Assembly: GCA_023954595.1 (NCBI GenBank)
Contig: JAGSHJ010000191.1
Location: 1-5,973, forward strand
DNA: 5,973 bases
Direction: 5' to 3'
DNA from: Bacteriovoracaceae bacterium
GTDB taxonomy: Bacteria; Bdellovibrionota; Bacteriovoracia; Bacteriovoracales; Bacteriovoracaceae
The position numbers and the translations under genes were made by a program. Below the pieces are notes generated by a model that had not been told where the DNA came from, did no database searches, and saw only the letters and a program-made list of their open reading frames with translations. The stretch's first letter is position 1, and every line of letters starts with the position of its first letter. This document shows positions 1-5,084 of this stretch, one piece after another.

Positions 1-546
1 ACTTCCACTTTCAATATTTACAACTTCAGTTTGATCAAATATTGAACTTCCTAAAATTTCCTTAAAGTTCTTACTAAATCTAATTAGATCTTCTCGTGCC
101 TCATTATAGATAGCCCCTCCTCTAGAGCTTATGCGCTCTTCACAGATATTAAGTGGGCAATCAAAGAATAATACTATATCTGGCTTGTCTCGATTTTCGA
201 GGAAATCAATAAATTTCTTAGTGTTTTTAGGTCCCAAAATATGCCAATAACTTGCTAATGAAGTGAGGTAACCTCTATCAAACATAACTACTTCTGCAGT
301 CGTCCCCTGTATCTTCTTTCTACAGTGACGATACCTCTCAGCAAATACTAAGGCTCTAAAAGGCCATACATTTTTTATAAAATTAGGACTCAGCTCCCAG
401 CAGCGATCTAAAACAGTATCATTTGATGTAGTTGGTTTTACAATTCTTGTCTCAATGTCATACTGAGATAGAATTCTCTCTACATTATAGGCGGCGGTTG
501 ATTTACCCGACCCGTCTAACCCATCGATCTCGATCAATATCTTCAT
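1..546 (-). CDS. Thymidylate-kinase-like P-loop nucleotide kinase (3' end outside window)
   Basis: I translated this by hand: 182 open codons from ATG at 546, with no stop before the window edge. The N-terminus reads MKILIEIDGLDGSGKST, a Walker A P-loop (residues 9-17) typical of the dTMP kinase family. A DR motif follows (FDRGYLTSLASY, residues 89-100), at the place of the family's DRY/DRx substrate loop. A segment ending in ERISSRGG (137-144) matches the start of the LID region. The family transfers phosphate from ATP to a nucleoside monophosphate in the cytoplasm. The substrate here is unknown, since the DRG variant and the pairing with a radical SAM gene could mean a non-standard nucleotide. 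The start overlaps the upstream radical SAM gene by 44 nt, implying translational coupling; a GAGG lies 4 nt upstream. At 182 residues it already approaches the usual 200-215. An ordinary tmk is possible, but the context is not housekeeping. Confidence 0.85.
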   Translation of the reverse strand, partial: MKILIEIDGLDGSGKSTAAYNVERILSQYDIETRIVKPTTSNDTVLDRCWELSPNFIKNVWPFRALVFAERYRHCRKKIQGTTAEVVMFDRGYLTSLASYWHILGPKNTKKFIDFLENRDKPDIVLFFDCPLNICEERISSRGGAIYNEAREDLIRFSKNFKEILGSSIFDQTEVVNIESGS

Positions 547-1501
547 CAACCCTCTCTTTTAAGTAGTCATTAAATTCTTTAAAAATTTTAATTAATTCAT
601 TTTCTGAACGGCTTTTTATGATATCGAGAGCATTCACCTCTGGAATCCCACCGGCTAGGCAAGCCCTAAAACGCCCATTTACCAATACCCTTATTGGAGA
701 AATCCCTTCTTTACATGAGCTGCTCTTTTCGCAAGTAGAGCATTGGTTGTAAGGTAAATGCTTACCTACTTCACTTGCACGTAAAATTATATTTTGTTTT
801 TCATTCTTTAAAACAATTATTTTTTTAGCAATTGGATCAAATTCATCTGCAATCCAATGCTCACTTTCAATCCCTCTCTCCTTGAAGTAATCATAGACAT
901 CAAAGATACTCAATCTATTTCCTAATTGAGGTAGCACCACAAGGGGACGATCATATTTATGAACAAATTTAATGGTATTCTCTAGATTGGAAAAATCATT
1001 CTTATCTTGAATAACGGTATTCAACTTATCTAAAAGACCAATACTTGCAGCGCTCTCAATTGCATCTAAAGCTTTTGTGAAATCACTTCTTTTCCCATTT
1101 TGTACGGAATTGAAATAATTAAAGTCAGCAGAATAGATAGATATATTCACTCTACTCACGCCAAGCTCTTTTATTCTTCTAATATTTTTCGATATATTAA
1201 AACCATTAGTAATGATAGATAAATCATTTGGCCTATTGCTGCCTATTGCTTCTACAACATCTAAAAAATCAGGTCTTAAAGAAGGCTCACCTCCGCTGAT
1301 CTTAATTTTCTTATATCCAAGACCTATAGCGGTTCTGGTTAAAAAACCATAATCTTTTGCGGTTAGGATTGAGCTCTTATCAATATTGCCCGTTCCCATT
1401 CCTTCGTTATGACAGTTTGGACAAGCTAAGTTGCACTTATTAGTTATCCCTAGCCTTAAATAAGAAAGCTTGTTAGCTATCCCTGTTTTCTCTTTTGACA
1501 T
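503..1501 (-). CDS. MoaA-like radical SAM enzyme
   Basis: A 332-aa radical SAM protein. The SAM-cluster motif CX3CX2C is C23, C27 and C30 (CNLACPNCHNEG). SGGEP (69-73) is the SAM-binding motif and ITNG (97-100) a further core strand. A C-terminal cysteine group, C254, C257, C263 and C281 in the context NGRFRACL, resembles the second 4Fe-4S site of GTP 3',8-cyclase (MoaA). The CHNEG form together with CKEG before the R-x-x-x-x-G segment recalls, from memory, archaeal-type MoaA relatives. The protein ends in RRVG, not the GlyGly tail important in true MoaA, and no other molybdopterin gene is nearby, so a different substrate is likely. A GAGG lies about 9 nt before the ATG. The gene follows the metallopeptidase after 92 nt and overlaps the kinase gene. 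A nucleotide substrate is inferred from that neighbour; peptide modification remains an alternative. Confidence 0.88.
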   Translation of the reverse strand: MSKEKTGIANKLSYLRLGITNKCNLACPNCHNEGMGTGNIDKSSILTAKDYGFLTRTAIGLGYKKIKISGGEPSLRPDFLDVVEAIGSNRPNDLSIITNGFNISKNIRRIKELGVSRVNISIYSADFNYFNSVQNGKRSDFTKALDAIESAASIGLLDKLNTVIQDKNDFSNLENTIKFVHKYDRPLVVLPQLGNRLSIFDVYDYFKERGIESEHWIADEFDPIAKKIIVLKNEKQNIILRASEVGKHLPYNQCSTCEKSSSCKEGISPIRVLVNGRFRACLAGGIPEVNALDIIKSRSENELIKIFKEFNDYLKERVDEDIDRDRWVRRVG

Positions 1502-1593
1502 TAAATTTACCCTCTGTTTAACCTCATATCGGTTTGAGCTAAATAAAACTTGAGTAAAAAAGTCACCTTAAATCCATCCTAACCCTAATTATT

Positions 1594-2220
1594 TCAATAG
1601 ATTGAGAGCTCAGAAATGATCTTTTTGATACTCATCAACTTTCTATAGACTCCCGGTCTGTGCTTAAATCGCTTGAGACTTTTCCTATAACGAAGAAAAA
1701 ACATAAAGGTCTCAGCAAAATCTTCACAAGGTGCTGATAAAGCATATGAAGAAACATAGTCATCGAAGTAAGGCGAATTTTCGAAAGCCGATACTTCATA
1801 TTTTCTAAACAACTTATATAAGCTTTGACCAAGTTCATCTTCATCCCAGTATTCAAGGCCAAAGGTATTCACGAACCATTTTTTTTCAAAAAGCTCAGGG
1901 TCTACGACTGTCCATGCGTGAGCAAACTCATGTCTTATAGTGTCGACCAAGGTTCCACCAGGAGTGTAGGCCTGAACCGGGGCATACTTTGGTATATAGA
2001 TTACCCCTTCCTCATAACCTAAAGCTTCATCGAAAAAACCTAATCCACTATCATAGACATACCCCATTTCACCTAACAACGAAGGAAGAGGGCTTTGAAC
2101 AAGATCAACCTCTCCTAGATAATAATCTTCAAACCATAGACCTATCTCTTCAAGTTCAGCTTGGACTTTTACAAATGATCTACATAACTCATCAAACTCT
2201 ATCTTCTGATTCCCAATCAT
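1594..2220 (-). CDS. Putative HExxH zinc metallopeptidase
   Basis: A 208-aa protein containing HEFAH (about residues 97-101), the zinc-binding and catalytic HExxH motif of zincins. About 65 residues later CEDFAETF supplies a likely third zinc ligand, a glutamate in an E-x-x-A-E setting, as in gluzincin-like putative metallopeptidases. No signal peptide or membrane segment is visible, so a cytoplasmic site is likely. The length suits a minimal single-domain peptidase. Two adjacent ATG codons exist at 2223 and 2220. The GGAG at 2227-2230 is 3 nt from the first and 6 nt from the second, so I prefer 2220. The upstream 51-aa gene ends in TGA within this ATGATG, a classic coupling junction. The substrate is unknown; cleavage of a small protein encoded in the same operon or of a regulator is only conjecture. 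Confidence 0.82.
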   Translation of the reverse strand: MIGNQKIEFDELCRSFVKVQAELEEIGLWFEDYYLGEVDLVQSPLPSLLGEMGYVYDSGLGFFDEALGYEEGVIYIPKYAPVQAYTPGGTLVDTIRHEFAHAWTVVDPELFEKKWFVNTFGLEYWDEDELGQSLYKLFRKYEVSAFENSPYFDDYVSSYALSAPCEDFAETFMFFLRYRKSLKRFKHRPGVYRKLMSIKKIISELSIY

Positions 2221-2375
2221 CATTTACTCCTTTGTTTCTTTTTAGGTTTTGGTTTATTACCCTCTTGCCTTTTATGATATGGACATGCCACCCTCATTCC
2301 TCCGTCAATAATAAGACTAGAGAGAAATCTGCATAAAGGACAAAATGGATTCTCTGGTATACTTGGTAATGGCAT
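2220..2375 (-). CDS. Small zinc-ribbon-like protein, 51 aa
   Basis: A short gene found by hand translation. It starts MPLPSIPENPFCPLCRF and contains CPLC (residues 12-15) and CPYH (31-34), a CxxC...CxxH arrangement with a 15-residue gap that could bind one zinc ion. The C-terminus is very basic (KPKPKKKQRSK), which would suit contact with nucleic acid or an acidic partner. An AGGAG at 2382-2386 sits 6 nt before the ATG, close to ideal. The TGA stop overlaps the ATGATG start of the metallopeptidase gene, so the two are probably translated together and may act together. I do not recognise the family. The SD, the junction and the paired Cys/His motifs make chance unlikely. Confidence 0.72.
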   Translation of the reverse strand: MPLPSIPENPFCPLCRFLSSLIIDGGMRVACPYHKRQEGNKPKPKKKQRSK

Positions 2376-2392
2376 TACAAACTCCTAGTTAA

Positions 2393-2425
2393 GATGAAGT
2401 TAGCCTTCCATGGACAAACTACATC
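2393..2425 (-). other. Intercistronic imperfect hairpin
   Basis: Arms 2393-2403 and 2415-2425 pair at 9 of 11 positions around an 11-nt loop, between the glycine-rich gene and the 51-aa gene. The minus-strand transcript has no U-run after it (the next bases are TTAACTAGGAG), so it is not a standard intrinsic terminator. It could stabilise or divide the mRNA, or affect access to the SD 7 nt beyond it. Confidence 0.35.
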
Positions 2426-2440
2426 ATTAAAAAATTGAGA

Positions 2441-2830
2441 TTACGCAGGTGAAAATGCAAAATCAGCTGCTCCATTCTTTTTCTCAGTAATTACTATCGT
2501 TAAATGAGAAGCCGCGTATCCTGACAATGCCCCTCCCACAACTCCAGCTGCTATGGCCCAAGGGCCTCCCCACCAATAAGCTCCAGCGAGAGCCCCAAGA
2601 CTAGCTCCACCAAATGTACAAACTCCTTTACGGACCCCAGAAGGAGAGAAAGTCTCGATGGTAACCTTGTACTTATCAAAGAATTCCTTTATGGCTTTAA
2701 GAAACTCTTCAATTAAATGAGCCGCAACCTGGTAGATTACTTGTTTACCAGCGTTCCGAGCAGCTTCACCAGACTTGAAAGCTTTTTCAAATTGACTGGC
2801 CTTAGTAATACGAACATTTTTCTTTTTCAT
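2441..2830 (-). CDS. Glycine-rich membrane-type small protein, 129 aa
   Basis: I do not recognise this protein. Residues 1-60 are charged and helical (KAFKSGEAARNAGKQ, then EEFLKAIKEFFDKYK). Residues 70-115 are rich in Gly and Ala with a WWGG core (GGASLGALAGAYWWGGP) and repeated small-xxx-small spacing, as in glycine-zipper membrane helices, and probably form a membrane hairpin. The tail is short and polar. There is no cleavable signal peptide. The start is ATG at 2830, because GGAGG (2836-2840) lies 5 nt upstream; the frame can be extended to a TTG at 2857, but that has no SD. It lies 23 nt after the DUF4258-like gene in the same operon. A membrane-active effector, a holin-like protein or a membrane scaffold would all fit. 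The class II bacteriocin idea is weaker, since no double-glycine leader is clear. Confidence 0.75.
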   Translation of the reverse strand: MKKKNVRITKASQFEKAFKSGEAARNAGKQVIYQVAAHLIEEFLKAIKEFFDKYKVTIETFSPSGVRKGVCTFGGASLGALAGAYWWGGPWAIAAGVVGGALSGYAASHLTIVITEKKNGAADFAFSPA

Positions 2831-2853
2831 TTTTTCCTCCAAATGAAAATGCC

Positions 2854-3159
2854 TCAAGAGGCGAGTTGAAGTACCTTTTTAGGTACTCCTTTATTAGATA
2901 TTATGGTTAAAGGAATCTGAAACTGATGATCAAAAACAAGAGAGATGTCTTCTCCATTAATTGTTACTGTATAGAAGGCACAGTTCCCAGGATCTTTCTT
3001 TGAAACACCTCGAAAAAGCCCATGACCTGAAAGTATTTGATCAGCAAGTTCAAAAACCTCGAATTCACTTAACCAAATTCCCTTTCTCTCCATTAAGCGA
3101 AGCTGAAAGTGATTCATCTTTCCTTTTAATATAAATTTACTAAATTTAATTAGTTCCAT
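2854..3159 (-). CDS. DUF4258-like small protein, 101 aa
   Basis: The central pattern H17-x3-R21-x3-R25-x2-I28 (in NHFQLRLMERKGI), then a helix ending LSG, then a strand pair with SLVFDHQFQIPLTII, resembles DUF4258-type proteins. These small proteins often occur near toxin-antitoxin or mobile-element genes, and some are suspected nucleases; that is family knowledge, not shown here. The assignment is tentative, and the Cys at residue 60 is not a known active residue. The start at 3159 is supported by GAGG at 3167-3170, 7 nt upstream and just beyond the stop of the 73-aa gene, leaving a 17-nt gap. It is the second gene of the operon. No signal peptide or membrane segment is visible, so it is probably cytoplasmic. 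It could be a toxin, an RNA-binding partner or a structural subunit. Confidence 0.72.
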   Translation of the reverse strand: MELIKFSKFILKGKMNHFQLRLMERKGIWLSEFEVFELADQILSGHGLFRGVSKKDPGNCAFYTVTINGEDISLVFDHQFQIPLTIISNKGVPKKVLQLAS

Positions 3160-3176
3160 TTTTTAGCCTCTTCTAG

Positions 3177-3398
3177 TTACGCCGCCTCAGGTCCATATTT
3201 CAGCCGAAGCGGTACAAGCTTCCCAACTTCTTTCGTTGCCACGGCCAAGCCAACAGGAACAACTGCTGCTTCGCCATAGTCCTCTAGATCGTAATCTTCA
3301 ACATCGCTTGCTGCCCTGTAGGAAGGGAGATCGAACAAGACCAATTGAGCCTGATTCAACTCCCTCACAAATCTCTTAGTTCTTCGTTTTGGAAACAT
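3177..3398 (-). CDS. Hypothetical protein, 73 aa, first gene of the left operon
   Basis: No family is recognised. The N-terminus is basic (MFPKRRTKRFVRELNQAQ), the middle strongly acidic with repeated ED-Y units (SDVEDYDLEDYGEAA, residues 31-45), and the C-terminus mildly hydrophobic then basic (VVPVGLAVATKEVGKLVPLR). The split charge suggests a small partner or antitoxin-like protein that may be partly disordered; this is inference. GGGAGGG at 3406-3412 lies 7 nt before the ATG and is one of the best SDs in the window, so strong expression is expected. The promoter lies about 50 nt upstream with a short leader. Being first, followed by the DUF4258-like gene after 17 nt, it could be an antitoxin to that protein, but this is untested. 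Confidence 0.7.
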   Translation of the reverse strand: MFPKRRTKRFVRELNQAQLVLFDLPSYRAASDVEDYDLEDYGEAAVVPVGLAVATKEVGKLVPLRLKYGPEAA

Positions 3399-3419
3399 AA
3401 GTAATCCCTCCCTAAAGAC

Positions 3420-3434
3420 TGACGAAAATCGTCA
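3420..3434. promoter_or_regulatory. Inverted repeat, candidate operator near the transcription start
   Basis: TGACGA-AAA-TCGTCA is a perfect inverted repeat with 6-bp arms. It lies about 12 nt downstream of the -10 box of the minus promoter and before the SD, where a bound repressor would block transcription. The obvious candidate to bind it is the HTH protein encoded divergently from 3572. Confidence 0.5.
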
Positions 3435-3445
3435 ACCACTCACCC

Positions 3446-3474
3446 AGTATGCTGCACTATGTCTCAAAAATCAA
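3446..3474 (-). promoter_or_regulatory. Sigma70-like promoter of the left operon
   Basis: On the minus strand TTGATT (3469-3474) is followed after exactly 17 nt by CATACT (3446-3451). Each box matches its consensus at 4 of 6 positions. Transcription would begin near 3439, giving a leader of about 40 nt to the 73-aa gene. Two inverted repeats overlap the promoter region, supporting regulation. Confidence 0.5.
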
Positions 3475-3481
3475 GATTTTT
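3466..3481. promoter_or_regulatory. Inverted repeat over the -35 box
   Basis: AAAAATC-AA-GATTTTT is a perfect inverted repeat with 7-bp arms, overlapping the -35 hexamer of the minus promoter. It could be an operator for the divergent HTH protein. It is AT-rich, so chance is more likely than for the repeat at 3420-3434. Confidence 0.4.
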
Positions 3482-3571
3482 TTCCTGTGAAAATAGAAAA
3501 AACAACGGTAGATCCTTCTAAATATGTATTATTAAAGTCAAAATAATAAAAACCGATACTTAGAGATAACT

Positions 3572-4117
3572 ATGAAAAATAACAAGAAAACCCCTAAAAA
3601 GACCCCGATGTCCGATGAGGACCGACTACTTGTAAAGCAATGGACAGTATTCTTTCTTTCTGAAATGAAGGCGGTAGGAGTGAAATATAAAGACATAGCT
3701 GATGTTCTAGGGGTCAAACCTAGAACCCTATCTGGATGGAATGATACTTACGGCCAGGACTCAGATGATTTTGATGAGTTATCTTTAGAGAAACTTGAAG
3801 AGGTTTTATCTGAAAATAATGTGACAATTAAAGACGTAAAAATACCAACCAAAAACAAGTTTATAAAACTTGGGCTCATGAAACTACAATTAACTAACGC
3901 TAACCCCCTAATGCTTGGGAACCTTTCCTCAGGAGCAATCGCCAAAAGCCTAGTTTTTCCGGCGATGGGTTTATCCTTGATAGGCGGTCTATTTAATGCT
4001 GTAGTGAACGAAGCCTCCAATAAAAAAGGGGACCCTATAAAGAAGCTAGAAAAAGAAGGCTCAAAAATGAGCTGGGACGAAATTCTGCTCTTTCTAGATG
4101 GTACAATCCCTAGATAA
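3572..4117 (+). CDS. HTH protein with hydrophobic C-terminal segment, 181 aa
   Basis: The N-terminus is Lys-rich. Residues 37-57 (VKYKDIADVLGVKPRTLSGW) form a clear helix-turn-helix, with DIADVLGV as the first helix and turn and PRTLSGW as the recognition helix. An acidic linker follows (QDSDDFDELSLEKLEEVLSE, 62-81). Residues 118-146 are hydrophobic with Gly (SSGAIAKSLVFPAMGLSLIGG) and could cross or bind the membrane. The tail ends MSWDEILLFLDG. This is the only plus-strand gene, divergent from the left operon across 173 nt that hold the promoter and two inverted repeats, so it probably regulates that operon and perhaps itself. Its SD is weak (GAG about 6 nt upstream), unlike its neighbours, which suggests low expression. 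An HTH with a membrane-seeking tail could sense membrane state or bind the glycine-rich protein; that is inference. The family is not identified. Confidence 0.75.
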   Translation: MKNNKKTPKKTPMSDEDRLLVKQWTVFFLSEMKAVGVKYKDIADVLGVKPRTLSGWNDTYGQDSDDFDELSLEKLEEVLSENNVTIKDVKIPTKNKFIKLGLMKLQLTNANPLMLGNLSSGAIAKSLVFPAMGLSLIGGLFNAVVNEASNKKGDPIKKLEKEGSKMSWDEILLFLDGTIPR

Positions 4118-4131
4118 CCCCCCTAACGAAC

Positions 4132-4230
4132 TCAGCCATTTCTCAATAAAATAAACGCCAATACTCTTAAAAGACCTTTTACAACATCCCCTATCGAGGC
4201 CATCATTTCTATGCTTACAAAATCCTCCAT
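4132..4230 (-). CDS. Small hydrophobic protein, 32 codons
   Basis: An ATG at 4230 is preceded by a perfect AAGGAG (4236-4241) at 5-nt spacing. The product begins MEDFVSIEMMASIGDVV and ends with the hydrophobic stretch LLRVLAFILL before a TGA at 4132, so a short membrane-binding helix is likely. The SD lies 4 nt past the stop of the 19-codon frame, the same tight packing as in other genes of the window. Its end faces the end of the HTH gene, 14 nt away. No family is recognised. It may be a small subunit of the DUF4230-like membrane complex or a toxic peptide. Its short length means chance cannot be excluded. Confidence 0.5.
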   Translation of the reverse strand: MEDFVSIEMMASIGDVVKGLLRVLAFILLRNG

Positions 4231-4245
4231 TTCTACTCCTTGTCG

Positions 4246-4305
4246 CTAAAGGGCGAACATTAAAATATCGACGATTATCTTTATAATAAGTATTACTAAT
4301 TCCAT
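4246..4305 (-). CDS. Hydrophobic micro-protein, 19 codons
   Basis: The frame encodes MELVILIIKIIVDILMFAL, almost wholly hydrophobic with one Lys and one Asp inside, as expected for a single membrane helix. GGAG (4312-4315) lies 6 nt before the ATG and 6 nt after the stop of the DUF4230-like gene at 4322. The following 32-codon frame has its own SD 4 nt downstream. In length and character it resembles Ibs-like type I toxin peptides, but this is similarity of kind, not proven homology. Alternatively it is a small partner of the upstream membrane proteins. Confidence 0.5.
   Translation of the reverse strand: MELVILIIKIIVDILMFAL
4260..4287 (+). promoter_or_regulatory. Weak candidate antisense promoter
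   Basis: On the plus strand TTAAAA (4260-4265, 4 of 6 to consensus) precedes a perfect TATAAT (4282-4287) by 16 nt. Transcription would start near 4294 and run antisense across the start codon and SD of the 19-codon frame (4303-4315). Such boxes arise readily by chance in AT-rich DNA. Confidence 0.25.
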
Positions 4306-4321
4306 ACTCAACTCCAGTATA

Positions 4322-5068
4322 CTAGTTTAACAATGCCAGCTTTTTTTGATCATGCTTATATTTGAATATTATAGGACTTGTAATTCCAATATTTCTTAAG
4401 AAAGCCCTAATAGCTTTTTCAAAATCAAGCCTCGCTAGCCTTGTGTAACTCCCCCCTTGGTCAATTTTTACTTTTTCTACTAACTTAGAGCGAAGTTCTT
4501 TTCTTAGTTTTCTCGTCACAGACTTTCCACTTCTACTCTCTAAACGAACAAGACCAATATCACATTCGACAGGAGCCGAAGTATCGATTTCTACGATTTC
4601 ATTATCAAGCCTTGGTAAGTCTGCCATAACTATAACTTCATTTTTATTCCCTGGGATTAACTCAACCTGATTAAGATCTGTGACATATTGAACATAGTTT
4701 TTTTCTGAAAAATAACTGCAGCTTGTTCGACCAAAATTTATCCCCATAATAATCTTATCCGACTTAGCAGAGTGTCTTAACTCAACCCTTTGTTTACCTA
4801 CTACCAATTTGGAGTTTCCTGATCCTAATTTATGCCTAAGAATTTTTGTCTCACTCGTATAATCCTTAGAAACTATCATCTTATCAGCTACCGTATTAAA
4901 AACCTTATTAACTCCATCGACCGTTCTCTCTACTGCGATAGGGATCTCATTTGGTGCAATCCTCATAATTGCAACAAAGAGCAAGCACAATACACCCAAT
5001 ACACCTAATAATTTTGATACAAACATTATGTACCTTAAAACTACATTTACAATTGCTACTTCTTTCAT
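4322..5068 (-). CDS. Membrane-anchored DUF4230-like protein, second paralogue
   Basis: A 248-aa protein with an N-terminal membrane helix at about residues 10-36 (VSKLLGVLGVLCLLFVAIM). A predicted beta-rich domain follows, with a block around VTDLNQVELIPG and EVIVMADLPRLD (129-155), then a basic helix (VTRKLRKELRSKLVEKVK) and a final helix-strand unit (ARLDFEKAIRAFLRNIGI...IIFKYK). The order of a DL-like turn, a P-x-L strand, and late helices with Ala and G-I/F fits DUF4230, whose function is unknown. It aligns along its length with the gene upstream, so the two arose by duplication. The ATG at 5068 is chosen because AGGAG (5076-5080) is 7 nt upstream; an ATG at 5092 would overlap the previous gene and has no SD. 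It is followed closely by two hydrophobic micro-frames. Most of the protein probably faces away from the cytoplasm, but topology is uncertain. Confidence 0.8.
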   Translation of the reverse strand: MKEVAIVNVVLRYIMFVSKLLGVLGVLCLLFVAIMRIAPNEIPIAVERTVDGVNKVFNTVADKMIVSKDYTSETKILRHKLGSGNSKLVVGKQRVELRHSAKSDKIIMGINFGRTSCSYFSEKNYVQYVTDLNQVELIPGNKNEVIVMADLPRLDNEIVEIDTSAPVECDIGLVRLESRSGKSVTRKLRKELRSKLVEKVKIDQGGSYTRLARLDFEKAIRAFLRNIGITSPIIFKYKHDQKKLALLN

Positions 5069-5084
5069 TTTTAATCTCCTTTTC

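Noticed and set aside
503..1501. Radical SAM protein as a prokaryotic viperin
   Set aside because: The CX3CX2C motif is followed by HNEG and there is a C-terminal cysteine group as in MoaA; viperins lack a second cluster. Only the link to a kinase is shared.
1635..2336. Open frames at 1635-1862 (minus) and 1825-2022 and 1989-2336 (plus)
   Set aside because: They lie over the metallopeptidase and 51-aa genes in other frames, have no SD, and give compositionally odd products.
2441..2830. Class II bacteriocin precursor
   Set aside because: The glycine-rich segment fits, but there is a long charged N-terminal domain, no clear GG leader and no transporter gene nearby.
3504..3532. Promoter for the plus HTH gene (TATTAT at 3527-3532)
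   Set aside because: No -35 box at an acceptable spacing; the AT-rich setting makes a lone -10-like box uninformative.
3748..4020. Minus-strand open frame inside the HTH gene
   Set aside because: Shadow of a better supported gene; no SD and no known motif.
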